In this document: in pieces, positions 9,738 through 21,689 of the stretch | How the letters are laid out: each line of letters opens with the position of its first letter | Numbering within the stretch: the first letter of the stretch is position 1 | NCBI GenBank assembly: GCA_016617855.1 | Contig: JAECUM010001104.1 | Span: forward strand, 1 to 64,000 | Length of the DNA: 64,000 nt | Source: Megalonaias nervosa | Lineage: Eukaryota; Mollusca; Bivalvia; Unionida; Unionidae | Direction of reading: 5' to 3' | The notes under the pieces: model-generated | Database searches by the model: none | Told to the model about the DNA's origin: nothing | What the model saw: the letters and a program-made list of their open reading frames with translations, nothing else | Position numbers and translations under genes: made by a program

Positions 9738-10585
9738 ACATGATATAAAAGAGGTTGTCACAAACATGGATGAAGTCTCCCACTACCACAAGGAATAATG
9801 CTGGAAATAGCAGGAGGGGAATATCATGTAACTTGTCTGTCACAGAAGAAACCTGTAAATATGCTACCACCGTGGCAGCTATACTGGATGTAAGATTGGC
9901 ACCATTTTCATGCAGGATAACAGAATACTTTTGGTGAAAACCCAAAGTTGATATGACCATCAATTCTGGAGAATTAGTAACAAGATTTTCAATATGTTCA
10001 TTGTGGCAGCCATATTTCTGGGTAGATATATGCACCATTTTCAGCCAGTCACAACTAATTAGATATCATTATTAGTCTTCTGATGAAAACCCCATATTGA
10101 CATGATATTCCATTTAGGAGGGGTAGCAATAACAAGATTTTCAAGATGGCTGCTGCAGTGACAATATTGGATGTCTGAGCAACACTATTTTCAAATGACA
10201 AATTAGACCTTGGGATGAATGTGTGTAAAGTTTCATGGCATTCCTGCAAGTAATTCAGAAGAGGTAGTGTTAACAAATTTGTCCAGATTGTACCATTTTA
10301 TTTAGGACAAACTTGATAGCATACAAATTCTGTTAAAAATCCAATGTCAATGTGGGTTTCTGTTCAGGAAAAGCAGCAATAACAATACTTTCAAGATGGC
10401 TGCAATGCCGGCCATACTCTATGTCAGATTGCTGCCATTTTCATACAGGACCAACTAGACATCATAGTAAGTCTTTTAGTGAAAAAAAACCCATGTCATA
10501 AAATATGACCTTTCATTTTGGAATAGTAGCCACACTAGATGTTTGAGCAGCACCATTTTTATTTAGGACCAGCTAGACTTTGGAA

Positions 10586-10590
<5 letters not shown>
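9738..10590. repeat. Satellite-like tandem array, unit about 140-165 bp
   Basis: About five degenerate units share TTTTCAAGATGGCTGC, CACCATTTTCAT, AGGACCAACTAGACATCAT and GTGAAAACCCCATGT. The same family forms a six-unit array at 40195-41070. Confidence 0.8.

Positions 10591-10646
<56 letters not shown>
10588..10646. repeat. TG microsatellite
   Basis: Pure TG/GT run of about 28 units within the repeat array. Confidence 0.95.
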
Positions 10647-10649
<3 letters not shown>

Positions 10650-10914
10650 GTTTCATGGCAATCCTCCGGTTAATTTAGGAAAGGAGCAATAACAAAATTA
10701 AGGTAACCGAAGGACAGAAATCAGATGAAAAATGAACAGACCATCACATAAGATTTTCTTGTCTATGACAAGTAAAGCTAAAAACATAGCACCAACAAGA
10801 AAACCACCAATGGTGATATGGTCAGACTACAACATTTGTTTGGTGTCAATGGTGCTGTGATTTTTATCACATGTCTTTGCACCACATTACATTTCTCTGC
10901 AGGCAATGGTTCTG

Positions 10915-11240
10915 AAGAATCTCAGCTACACTCAATGGTTGATGTTGATCCTTGGATCATGAAATATAGGTCATAGTGACCTAGTTTTGATTTAAGTTGT
11001 ACTACTCCTCATAGTACATCTACAAACCCAGTTACATGATGCTGCAGAAAATAAATGTATGAGAAAGTGATCTTAATGAAAGGGTTAACATAGGCCACTG
11101 GTGAAATATGTCATGGTAACCTAGTTTTAATGGAGGCTGTGGAACTCTTTATAATGCATTCACATACCAAGTTACAGGACTCTTCAGGAAAAAGTGTCAG
11201 AGAAATGAAGCTAAACACAAACTTTAATTTAACTGCAATC
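10915..11240. repeat. Dispersed 170-bp repeat, two tandem units
   Basis: Each unit has a GAAATATxGGTCATxGTxACCTAG core, then TGTxGxACTCxTxATAxTxCAT, CAxGTTACAxGA and a GAGAAAxTxAxCTxAACAC end. Related units occur at 30990-31340. The first unit contains the palindrome at 10968-10982. Confidence 0.6.
10968..10982. promoter_or_regulatory. Perfect estrogen-response-element-like palindrome
   Basis: AGGTCATAGTGACCT is two inverted AGGTCA half-sites separated by 3 bp, the canonical consensus for estrogen-receptor-type nuclear receptors. It lies in a dispersed repeat inside an intron, so it may be fortuitous; function is unproven. Confidence 0.3.
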
Positions 11241-11987
11241 TAGCACAAAATTGACAGACTAGTTGTGCACACAAGATATACACTGCAGTCTATTTTGACT
11301 CCAAGACAAAATTTCACAAAAAAAACAGAAGATAAATAATCTTTACATCTTCATGACTTCATGATGGCAAGGTCGATGATCAAATATCAAAACATTCTGT
11401 CCCCAAAAATGAGAGACTAGTTGCACACAAAAGATATTACAACAATCTACTACTGAAGGTATCTGTAATTATTTTCTGGAGTTAATTTTATATTTGGGCA
11501 ACTTTTATGGATATTATTAAGTCTTCAAACTGCCAAATATAAAATTGGTAGGATAAGATAATAAATTTGTTCAGATAAAAAAATCCTTCACTTGACATCT
11601 ACTATAGTTTCAGAAATTCAATGAGCTTTTGGGATTTTCTTAGGTAACACAAATGTACCAGCTGACAAAGTAATATTTTGCCATTTGTTTTTCAAGTTTT
11701 TTTTTTAGAATCTGTGATCCACAGAGACATCTTAGGTTTTCCTCTGAAAGACTCCAACTGAATTGGAATTAAATTCAACTTCACTCTTTACTGCTTAAAG
11801 CAGCTGCTGTATATTATTAAACCGAAGCAAATAATATCTTTGCAGTCGAATGACAGTGAAAAAATGTACACTTTAACCTTAATTATCAGAGGGTTCAAAT
11901 TTTTACAGTATCTGAAGTGAATCATAAAATCAATATAATCCTGCAAATCAACAAGAGACAAAAGTGATGGATGCCTAACAATGGGCC
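11241..11987. other. Intronic, nothing seen
   Basis: AT-rich intron sequence without recognised repeat or coding content. Confidence 0.4.
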
Positions 11988-11993
11988 CTACTC

Positions 11994-13097
11994 CATAGCT
12001 GTCAAGTGTCCCGTTTTTTCCATATTTGTCCTGTATTTTGGACCTGAATATGGGTGTACGTTTTTTTGGCAAAACATACGTATTTTAATTTAAAAAAAAA
12101 AACAAAAAGAAACTTCTTTGCAATTTTCAGTTTTTAGAACGGGCACTCGGTTCCATTCTGATAGAAATGTATTGCATGTATATAAGAATACAGTTCTACA
12201 ATATGATTGGTTCATTCGAAATTGAGGCTACCATGCCTGTCTTTATCCACCATACTGGATTTTGCAATCAGTTACTGCTATCACTGTATCTCATCTTTGT
12301 AATATTCAACTTCTAATCATGTTGAATAGGAAAGCAGAATATTCATAATTTTCTCCAGGAAAAACAAAACAGAACTGGAAGGACAATTGTGCTGTCTTGT
12401 TTAGATTTGTGAAACCATCTCGTAAAGGAGTAGACTTTACGTTTTGCAAATTGTGTAACGTGATTTCGCGATTGGGCATGGAGGCACACATGAGCATGAA
12501 AAAGCTAATAAACATCAGCTTGCTGCTTCATCATACGCAGCTCAGCCTGGACTTGGATGTATATAAATACCAGAGAGAACCTTGATGTAATTCAATCAAA
12601 ATTCAGTTTATTAAATTTTTTTAGAAATGAACGTTCCTCTTTCAGTTACTAGCATTGCTGGCGATATATTTTGCACACATTTTCCAGACAGTAAAATCAC
12701 AAAGGATTACTCGTATGCTAGCACAAAAATAGTTAAGTAAGAAAATCACACAAAGTTCAGATCATCAATGTCAGATGGTACATTGGAATCGATAATGATT
12801 GAAAAAAAAAAAACAAGGTGTGGAAAAGGCTCCTATAAACAGTCTGTGTTTGAGTGTCTTGCACTCTTGCACATTCTGAATGGGCACCGGATGCCCGTAC
12901 AGAAGGTGCAAGTGTGCAACACATGGATCTTTGACATTAAATAATTATGTAAGGCACTGTCCTACTTTACTGATGGTTGTATATGTTGTAAATAGTTACA
13001 TATGCATTAAAATTTTAAAAATCAGTATTTGTTCCTGAAAATCAGTATTTTTGTCATAAGCAGTCAGTATTTTTGTACTCAGGGGTTGGCAGCTATG
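11994..13097 (+). mobile_element. DNA transposon relic with TIRs and 6-bp target duplication
   Basis: The left end CATAGCTGTCAA (11994) and right end TTGGCAGCTATG (to 13097) are inverted with one mismatch. The flanks CTACTC (11988-11993) and CTACTC (13098-13103) form a direct repeat. Subterminal runs of GTATTT and CAGTATTTTTGT resemble each other. A zinc-finger coding relic lies inside at 12370-12500. The terminus GCTGCCAACCC is close to that of the element at 7122-7882, so the two may be one lineage. Confidence 0.65.
12370..12500 (+). pseudogene. Zinc-finger relic of a transposase-like gene
   Basis: In the plus frame the piece reads FRFVKPSRKGVDFTFCKLCN followed by VISRLGMEAHM. A Cys-x2-Cys preceded by KPSRKG and followed by an IS(I) segment and His is the layout of the N-terminal zinc finger found with hAT-type transposases and their domesticated relatives. 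The usual second His region is eroded and the frame soon leaves the family. Lying inside a TIR-bounded element, it is best read as the eroded 5' end of its transposase gene. There is no evidence that it is expressed. Confidence 0.5.
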
Positions 13098-13718
13098 CTA
13101 CTCAAATATTTGCAAGGCAGGGTCTTAAACAGTGGAACTCATACTGTATTCAGGGGCCACAATGAATCTACATGATGATGTGGAATACTGGAAATCTAAC
13201 TCAGTAAAGGTTTCATCAATATAAAGTTGTATGGTAAATCTGGCTGAAATCCAACAATTCTTAGTAATTGTAAGCTGTGGAAAATAAATGCAAATGGATG
13301 GACAAAAAGGGACCATAACTCCACTGATGACATAGAAAAATGAAAGAAAGTTGGAAGTCCACTCTCATCAACATTAAGCCACAAACCCATTTATTTGGGT
13401 AAAATCCAACAATTCCCAGTAAAGTGGTCTTGACAGATTAACAGTCCTACTGCATGTTTAGGACTGCAGATAAACAGTCATGTTGCAGGTTTGGAGATGC
13501 AAAATAGGCTGAATGTTCATTCCTGCATGTCATAGGAACTGCCAAATGGAGGCAACCTTTTTGAATGGGATGTATCCCATGATTTCCATGCTGAGTTTTA
13601 TAGTTTGGTTTTTGCATCAGAATTTGACAAAACATTCTACCATTGTTTGCTTCTGTCTATGTTTTGTGTGCCTCTTACACAACACACTAAGACCAGGATT
13701 GCGCTGACATGTCCTTAA

Positions 13719-13721
<3 letters not shown>

Positions 13722-13757
<36 letters not shown>
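13722..13757. repeat. TA microsatellite
   Basis: TA run of about 18 units near the donor side of the intron. Confidence 0.95.
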
Positions 13758-13764
<7 letters not shown>

Positions 13765-13817
13765 CATATATACATACACACAGATGAATGTGCCTGTCAA
13801 ACATCATCAATTATTAC

Positions 13818-14038
13818 CTGTAATCTGGTTTTGATGACATCTATTGGCGTATTTCCAAACACAGAGGCTGCACCAGCTATAGCACCAAAAGCACCCACCA
13901 CAAAAACTGGGACACTTTTACTGGGGTCGCCTCCACGATACCAATTTTTAAGTGTTTCCATGACAAAAAATCGTATTGCTTGATTGCTTCCCTGTTTTAG
14001 TATGGTTGGTGTTAAGCCTTGGTATGTTCCTCTTAAAC
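13818..14038 (-). CDS. SLC25A1: SLC25A1 exon, end of repeat 2 and start of repeat 3
   Basis: A 221-bp exon with acceptor TTACAG (14044-14039) and donor GTAATAA. It encodes LRGTYQGLTPTILKQGSNQA, IRFFVMETLKNWYRGGDPSK and, after a short loop, GAFGAIAGAASVFGNTPIDV then IKTRLQ. It contains the GTYQG end of the second matrix helix, the QGSNQAIRF substrate-contact segment on helix 4, and the third carrier signature PIDVIK that closes the matrix gate. This is nearly residue-for-residue the human citrate carrier over the same span, which separates it from other SLC25 members. It starts with 2 bases of a split glycine codon (G|GT) and ends in phase 0. Confidence 0.96.
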
Positions 14039-16151
14039 CTGTAATTAATATATACATTATGTTAATTAAAGGTTATTGATATTTTAGTACAATTAAAAAA
14101 ACTGTCTCCAAAAAAAAAATGTTCTGCTTGTATCCTGAACATTTATTTCATGATTAACTGAAAAACATCTTCTGTTGTCTCTTATGATACTTCATGTCTA
14201 TCAATCAAACAATTTTCAAGATTGAATAGTCTCCTTGTACCAATGATGCCTGTTTCCATCTGACTAATAGCACCTGTGGAACACAAACATTTATCAATTA
14301 ATTATACCATGTTTGTATAAGAGTTTGAAATATACTGTAACATAATGGGGGGAGGTATGGGCTAACTTGTGTAAATTTAATAATAAATTTAAAGAAATGC
14401 TCAATGTCAGGATCTTTTTATTCTTGACAATGGAATTGTGGTAAGATGCTTAATAAAAAAAATATGACTAAAACATGAATGCATATGTTTGGTTACGTGT
14501 AACATATGCAATACACAAATTCTATAATATGCTGGCCTTCATAACTTTAACGTAATTATTCAGCAAGAAATGGAAGAGGCACATAGTATTTTGAAAGTTA
14601 GCCCTAATTTCTTAGTGTGGCGGGAGATAGCTGCTTATTTATGTGGCACATTATTACTTTCATATTAAGCTTGAATAAATAGCAGTGAATTGAATTTGTT
14701 TGAATTGAATTGATTCCTATTGTTGTACTATATATGTAATTCCAGTCTGTTTTTGAGAATAAAGAAGTTAAAATTCATTGACTTGTCTTATTTTTATAAG
14801 TATCTATGAGCTTCTTAATGTCATTCAATAAAGTTGTAATTATAACTACCTCAATGCAGTGTTCTTTTTATTTGGTGGAGAGATGTTGATAGAGGCGCTA
14901 ATGTTGACAGCTATCTGCCTAATTTCGAATTGAGCTCCTATTTATACTCTTCGGAAAATAGTCATGTGACGTGATTTTAACCAATCATTGCTTGTCCGGG
15001 ACGCCGAACAGGTCAGATGGTGCCGAACAGATACTCTACAACCAGCGACACAAACTGAGGGTTAATATACAATTTAACTATCATCACTTGTCCGTTTACA
15101 CTCTGTCATTAGCAAATATATAAACATTACGTATTATATCGTGTCCGTCAAACGTCAACGTACTTTTAAGTTGTAACCAAGACTGTTAAGCTTGGGTGAA
15201 GAGTACACAACTACCAATGAACGCTGATAACATTGAAAATATACTGACCAGCATAAACATTAAGAATACACTATTAAATATTCAAAACATACTTATACTT
15301 GTATAAAAGAAGGCCAGCATTTACAATCAACAAGTGAAATGTAATCAAAAATGTGAACTTGACAAATTTACTGTGTGGAACCGGTCATGTGATCTAGTGT
15401 CGGCCATCTTGCCTGCAGACATATTTTCGTGATGTCAGCTGTTGGAGTCATCGAGCTTAGTGCTATTCAAATGATGATTTGGATGTGAATTTAAGTGTGA
15501 TAAACATATTCTGGGTGTGAGAAATTCATATAAAATAAGATTCCAGAAGCTTTTGTGAGTATTTAACAATGTGTGAGGTTGAAATCGATGACATTTGTTA
15601 CCACATGACCGGCGATCACACTCGACATTCAGCATGAACAATTTAATACAGATATCATGGTAAGTCACGATCTATACATTTATATTACATACAGTGTTCA
15701 AATTCATTCTTTCAGTAGTTTGTATATATTCATTGACATGAACAACATGTTAAGTTTATGACATAAAAAAACCCCCATCCTCCCCATCCATCATATTACA
15801 GCTTTAGAGCCCTCAGGTCTATTACAATACTATGGTTTTTTTCTAGTCTACACTTAACTTCATATTAAAAAGTCAAATTAAAATGACATTCAACCCATTT
15901 GACTATACTTTTAAATCAATACTGAACTTGTACAAAATACATGGTTGCATTTTGACATTATCTGACCTCCTCTTTTCTTTCTTCTTTAGTACACTAGCAT
16001 TGATTCAGTGACATCCAAAGTGCAAACATTCAACTTCACTCAAGCTCCAAGACAAATTATCATTGTTAGTGATAACAAGAAACAAAGTGTTTACATGTGA
16101 ACATACAAGTCCTTGTCAACAGGAGCACATTTGGAGTAACTGACGACATAC

Positions 16152-16630
16152 AGACTGGTATGGAGATTTATGCCAAGGAAATGGCAGTATAGTACCTTGC
16201 ATAGAGTAATGCCATGAGAGACTGGTATGGAGATTTATGCCAAGGAAATGGCAGTATAGTACCTTGCATAGAGTAATGCCATGAGAGACTGGTATGGAGA
16301 CTTATGCCAAGGAAATGGCAGTATAGTACCTTGCATAGAGTAATGCCATGAGAGACTGGTATGGAGATTTATGCCAAGGAAATGGCAGTATAGTACCTTG
16401 CATAGAGTTAAGCCTCGAGAGACTGGTATGGAGATTTATGCCAAGGAAATGGCAGTATAGTACCTTGCATAGAGTTAAGCCTCGAGAGACTGGTACGGAG
16501 ATTTATGCCAAGGAAATGGCAGTATAGTACCTTGCATAGAGTTATGCCTTGAGAGACTGGTATGGAGATTTATGCCAAGGAAATGTCAGTACAGTACCTT
16601 GCATGAGTAATACCATGACAGCCTGGTATG
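16152..16630. repeat. 66-bp minisatellite
   Basis: Seven units of 66 bp with core GACTGGTATGGAGATTTATG, CCAAGGAAATGGCAGTATAG and TACCTTGCATAGAGT. Units are nearly identical, so the array is young. Confidence 0.95.
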
Positions 16631-16863
16631 AACCATTCATACCTGTTATTCACTGGTTGCAAGTTTAAGCTATTGATTAATTCATCATGTTATGATTAAA
16701 AGTTTCATCAGTGTATGGTTGAAACAAAGTCTGATTAGTATGGATATACCATGATTTCTGTGGTAATCATTTAATGATTTTTTAAAGAAAGAAACATCTG
16801 CTATAGCAGTAATAATGCCACAAATATGGTGTTGTACAACTTCACACTTAATCCTAAGACTTG

Positions 16864-17076
16864 CCACATACACTCACATAAAGTTGGCTCCAACTGCAAC
16901 CTAAACAGACCCAGATCTGCCATTGCATAAAGCGCCAGCAGATCTAGGTCTATGTATTTTGCAAAGAATAATCAGTAGAACAAACAATAAAGACCTGATC
17001 TGCCAGTGCATTATGTGAAGGCATATCTGCATCTATGTTCTACAGTTTGATACTACCTGTACATAAGTACATACGG
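16864..17076. mobile_element. Hairpin MITE, copy 2
   Basis: Left end CCACATACACTCAC, right end GTACATACGG in inverted orientation. Internal arms ACAGACCCAGATCTGCCATT and CAGCAGATCTAGGTCTATG form one hairpin, and a second pair (GACCTGATCTGCC, GGCATATCTGCATC) follows. Confidence 0.7.
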
Positions 17077-18179
17077 TAATGACCCCCTAAGTGATAGATC
17101 TATTTCAAACAAGCCAAAATGGTTTCAGTGCTGCACATGTTTACTTGTTGAAGGCTTTGATAGGTAGCTCTTTACAGATTTTCCATCAACTGTGTTAACA
17201 TCAAACCAGTAATTACACCAATGGTAGTCAAAGGTTCTGAACAGTCTGCTGCATGGTCATAATATTTAATTGAAATGGGTACATGTACTGTGTAAAAGTT
17301 CAATATTAAAAGCAAAGGATAAGCTGCTTTGTTGGACATAAAATGACTAGGATTTTTTTATGCTTTCAGAGATGGGTTCAACGTGATTTGGCCAATTCAT
17401 TACTGTCCTGACTCATGAGTAACCAATTATCATTTCTTTAAATCTATTTTCGCGTTCTGCTGAAAAACAGCGTTAAACTCCATAACAAGAACAAAACAAT
17501 TTCATTTGTAATGAGCCCCAGTGAAAGTTCTATATCCTCAGTTTTTTTTTTCTCTTGGTAGATTCTGAGTTTCCCAGCTCTGAGATGGCTGTCTGTATAA
17601 GAGATCTTACTCTTTTAGAGATTGAAATCATTTTGGCATTTGGCCATACTTCTTCTTTGAGAGAGTTAAATTATTCTGATTAGAGGTCATCCTGCTGTTC
17701 AACTGGCAAATGATTCAAGTCTAGTTTGTTTAGAATGCTTGATAATTCACCTTGCATGTCATATATTGATGGGTTAATGTGTTCCATGGCTCCATGTATG
17801 AAATCATATACTGATGGGTTAATGCGTTCCATGTCTGAAATTTATCTGATACTGCAAAATTAGCACAATTTTTGAGATATCTTCTGTTTTGGAAAACAAC
17901 AGTTGTATGCACAGTATCGGTGACACAACAGACATTGACCTGTGTTACGAGTCCATGCTCTTAAAATAAGTAACAGAAAAGAGTGAAAGACAACAAGCTT
18001 TATAAAATTTAATAAATAATTTTTTTCCCTAGAATACAAAGTGAAAATGAGAAAAAAGAACTTAAGGTATTGCGAATTAAATTGCAAAATAATCCAAGAA
18101 TTATAGACACAAGTCCTAGTAATTTAAAGTCCTGAGTAAAATTCAGTAAAAGTCCAGAATAAATCCAAAAACTGAAGGT

Positions 18180-18370
18180 GATGATGTGTCTGTTAAAGCT
18201 CCTAGAGTGTTATGTGCTAACCATCTTTTGTCGAATCACAGAAATATAATTCCAGGTTTGAATACACTGTAAATTCCATTGAATGTCTCTATCCAAGAAT
18301 TTTATCAGAGCACTTTTGTATTTCCAGAGAAAATAATCACTTGAATTCAATAATTTGAAGAAATAAAATT
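18180..18370 (-). repeat. Dispersed repeat, copy 1
   Basis: The minus strand shares GGAAATACAAAAGTGCTCTG, ATTCTTGGATAGAGACATT and CTGTGATTCGACAAAAGA with 58150-58310 on the plus strand. It is not a known family to me. Confidence 0.6.
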
Positions 18371-20017
18371 TCCACCCAACTGGACAACATAATACAACTT
18401 GAAAATGCTTGATGTTAAAGCACGAATGATAAAACCTTCCTAGTTACAATATATATAGTTCTCTAGTTGACTTCAGGTCACAATTAGCATTTTCTAAAAA
18501 AAAAAACCCATTACCTAACAGAAAATAACCTTCTAGAATGATCCTGATGTTTACAAGGTCAAAACCATAACCTAGATTACACTCAGGAAATTCAAAAACT
18601 TAGAACCAAATAAACATATTTACTTCTTCTACTAATAATAATCCTGTTATTAAGCCCATATACAGAGAGAATAATTTAGCTATGTATTAGTTGTTTACAC
18701 AAAATAAAATTAAAAAGTCAATCAGGTCAAGCAGAAATGAACTCAAATTTTGGACAAGGTCAAGTCCAACATACAACGTTACAATGCAATAGCATGTAAT
18801 GAAATAAATTAAAACTAACAAACAAAACAAGTTAAATATACATAACACCTGGCATACATGCAACATTTCCATTTTTATTCAGTGTTTACTTTGGTTACTT
18901 TGCATGGGACTTTATTTATAGAAGCTGGAATAAAATAATTCTCTGTACAGTTTATATAGAAATAAATAATACTCAACATGATCACACAGTTATAGTCTGA
19001 CCAATGGAAATCTTCATTACATTGAGGGTTCATTAACCTGGAGTTGCTGACAAATTTTAGGCAGACAAATTATGATGGCATTCTTGATTAACATGTGACC
19101 TTGTTCTCATAGAATGATCAGCAATGTTTTACAAATAGAATGATGAAAATTTATTTATTTGAGGTTGGAGAATGCATATGGCCCATGATATAAGTGTGGA
19201 CATCTTTGTGCAGCATGGGGTGCAAAATGAAGTGCAACAACATAAATGATTTGAATACCCATTATCCATATCTGATGCAAATTATTGATTCCAGGAGATT
19301 TTCTCTTTCATTTAACTGCCTTGAACTGAATTTTCATGATTCTGGTAAATGTCAATAATTTCCCTAATGTAAATGTGCAAACCACAATGTGCAATGTGGA
19401 AAACTGTATGTATTGGTTACTTCTGGATTAAATGCCCTTTAACCCCTTTGTCTGCTGGATAAAATATGGACATATATGGTAAAAAAATTACGGTATTAGT
19501 ATTACAGATGTAACAAATAAAAAACTTAGAATACAAAATTGTCACACCAGTATGAAAATTGGATCATAATGAACACTTTTAGTATTGTTGAGTAACTCGC
19601 CTTGAAATGCATCCACATATCAGCGTTTGTAAGGGTAATTAAAACTGAGTTCAAGATAAAGAGGGTGTAACAAAAAGATAGCTGAAAATACAAAGTCACA
19701 CAAGCATGAACATTGGGACACAGCAACCTAATATGGGTATGGTTTGGTTATGGTGCACTCCTTGTGATGCTCTTCTTACCATTTTCACAAGTGTAGGTGA
19801 AATAGAGTCCATGATGCGAAGGCTGTATAATGATTCAGTAGCTGAAAATACACAAGTTTCTAGTGCAAGGATATTAGTCAATGTGACCTATGTTTGATGT
19901 TTCTATTTTACTTCCCTCAAGATGCAAATAGGGAAGACACTGAGGGCATAACAAATGAATGAAAGAATAAATAACAAATGAATAAACAAATGAACCAAAT
20001 GCTTCATCTCTTGCAAG

Positions 20018-20275
20018 GGCCCCAGATGGCTGAGTGGTCTAAGGTGCTCACCTCCACAAGATCAATGACATCTCACCCTTGTCCAAGTGGGTTAGAGTTT
20101 GAGCTCAGACAATGCGAGTATAAGAAAAAGCTTGCCAGTAGCTTCCCATGGGTCTGTGTGTTCTTCTCACGGTTTCCTGGGTTCTTCCTCCACCAAATAT
20201 ACTGGCCATGATGTATAGCCTATCATGTGCTGAAAAATGGCATTGAACCCATAATGACATATCCCCTGCCAACTT
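20018..20275 (+). repeat. tRNA-headed SINE
   Basis: The head has a box A-like TGGCTGAGTGGTCTAAGG (20028-20046) and a box B-like GGGTTAGAGTTTGAG (20088-20104), typical of a tRNA-Ser/Leu-derived RNA polymerase III promoter. The body has GGGTTCTTCCTCCACCA and GGCCATGATGTATAGCC, and the tail TGCTGAAAAATGGCATTGAA. The body and tail recur at 27480-27620 and 50885-51030. Confidence 0.75.
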
Positions 20276-20690
20276 TCTGATGGGGTGATGTATTATTTAT
20301 GTCTTGGCAATAAACCTACAAGCAAATTTCTCACCAAATATTGTTATTTCTTTCAAATAGGACTGTAGCAGACTCGGATTTGTTTTAACTGGTGAATTCA
20401 TTTATCTATTTCCTTTTTTTTCTTCAAATACATTTTTATCTGCACTGAAATTCACAGACTGGGGCAGGATTCTCATTCCTTCCACAGAATGATCTTTTAT
20501 TCATTAGGCCTTTAAATTTGTGGTTTGCAGTGACCAAAAAACCCATGAAAATTGGTAGCCAATGAAATCTAATGAATTAACAGTAATTAACAAACTACAG
20601 GTAACATAAAAAACATACAAGTCTACATATTGTAACAATTGTCACACACCTGCCGACTATTTCTCTAACACTATGAAAACTGTAACCTAC
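20276..20690. other. Intronic, mostly empty
   Basis: No gene or repeat except the copy of exon-end sequence at 20655-20680 described under findings. Confidence 0.4.
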
Positions 20691-20828
20691 CTTGGTGTCT
20701 AACTATTTCTCTAACACCATGGAAAAAGCCTCTGTATTTTGGATTTGGTGATGTCTGGTCATTTATAAATTTAACTTTTATAGTTTCCATTGGAGTAACT
20801 GCAAAAATGGCTTCAGAAATACCTGCCC
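20691..20828 (-). CDS. SLC25A1: SLC25A1 exon, second carrier signature
   Basis: A 138-bp exon with acceptor TTTCAG (20834-20829) and donor GTAGGT (20690-20685). It encodes [40 protein letters not shown] and EIVRHQ. PMETIK is the second PxD/E-x-x-K/R carrier signature at the matrix end of helix 3. The following loop with [15 protein letters not shown] is diagnostic of citrate carriers, as other SLC25 proteins lack it. Both ends are split codons (G|GG before, G|GT after) and keep the frame with the neighbouring exons. Confidence 0.96.
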
Positions 20829-21689
20829 CTGAAATATATGTAATAAAGGATGAGAACAGGTAAATAAAATGGATCAAATTACCCCGTCCCTGCAAAACTC
20901 ACCATCTTAATTTAGCATCAAAAGTATAATTTTTCAGCTAAAAAGATATTTCATGACCAGGCCTTAATTTCAGTTTCAAGAACACAAGTCCTATGATGTT
21001 TTGGTCAGTTTTAATTCAGTCTTATTTCAGCCAATCAGACTGCTGGATTCTCAACTTAAATCTATGTCTCTACTCAAGTTCTGTTGGTGAAATTCGGGCC
21101 TAGTCAAAATTGCAAAAAATTTAATTGTGTTAAATGGATTTAGACAACAAGAAAATTGGCAACAATTTTCTAAGCCTATTCAAGTGCACCTTTGGATTCA
21201 CATTCCTCATATGTTGATTAAAGTATATACATTTACTTGGCATTATAAAGGGAGCTGATCTGTGGTCAGCATGTATTACTGGGTCCAACTATATTCCTCT
21301 ATTGTTATAACCTGGAAAGCATCAAGGGCGTTTGACTTGTGACCAGAAAGATGTGGGCTCAATTTCCCAGCATTTGGTCACTCTGGATCCTCTTTAATGT
21401 GTGTTGATGTTGCTCATAACTGAATATTTCTCAGATCAAGATAATACCAAGCTACCACAAGTCTGATCAAATCTGTTTTGAAATATAATCAAGTGTTTGC
21501 AAGCTCAACTAGTCTAAGATGCAAGATCACCTCATTAATAAGTGTGGACGTTGCTCCCAATCTACTCCTCTGAGGTCTTGATAATGTAAACTCACTAAAC
21601 AAAACTGATAAAAATCTGATCAGAAATATGATCTTTGAAGTGTTCAACAGTTCAGCCAATCAGAAACAAGATTACCTCAGTAATATCTG

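Larger units (their letters stand above)
9725..13817 (-). other. SLC25A1 intron, 4.1 kb, repeat-filled
   Basis: Holds the 140-165 bp repeat array at 9738-10560, a TG microsatellite at 10588-10646, two units of a 170-bp repeat at 10915-11240, a hAT-like element at 11994-13097 and a TA microsatellite at 13722-13757. Donor is GTAATAA (13817-13811). Confidence 0.85.
14039..20690 (-). other. SLC25A1 intron, 6.65 kb
   Basis: Contains no other exon that I could recognise. From 14060 to 16151 I see no repeat, but 14930-15430 is richer in CpG than its surroundings and has two AATAAA motifs left of it. Then come the 66-bp minisatellite (16152-16630), a hairpin MITE (16864-17076), a two-unit repeat at 17757-17840, a dispersed repeat at 18180-18370 and a SINE at 20018-20275. 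The stretches 17085-17755 and 18370-20015 look empty. Confidence 0.8.

Noticed and set aside
9679..10038. 119-codon minus-strand frame overlapping an SLC25A1 exon
   Set aside because: It runs in another frame across the exon and into the satellite-like repeat. The exon itself has a better-supported frame and splice sites.
20018..20105. Functional tRNA gene
   Set aside because: Box A and box B are present, but the cloverleaf stems do not pair, and the head is followed by a body and tail shared with other SINE copies.
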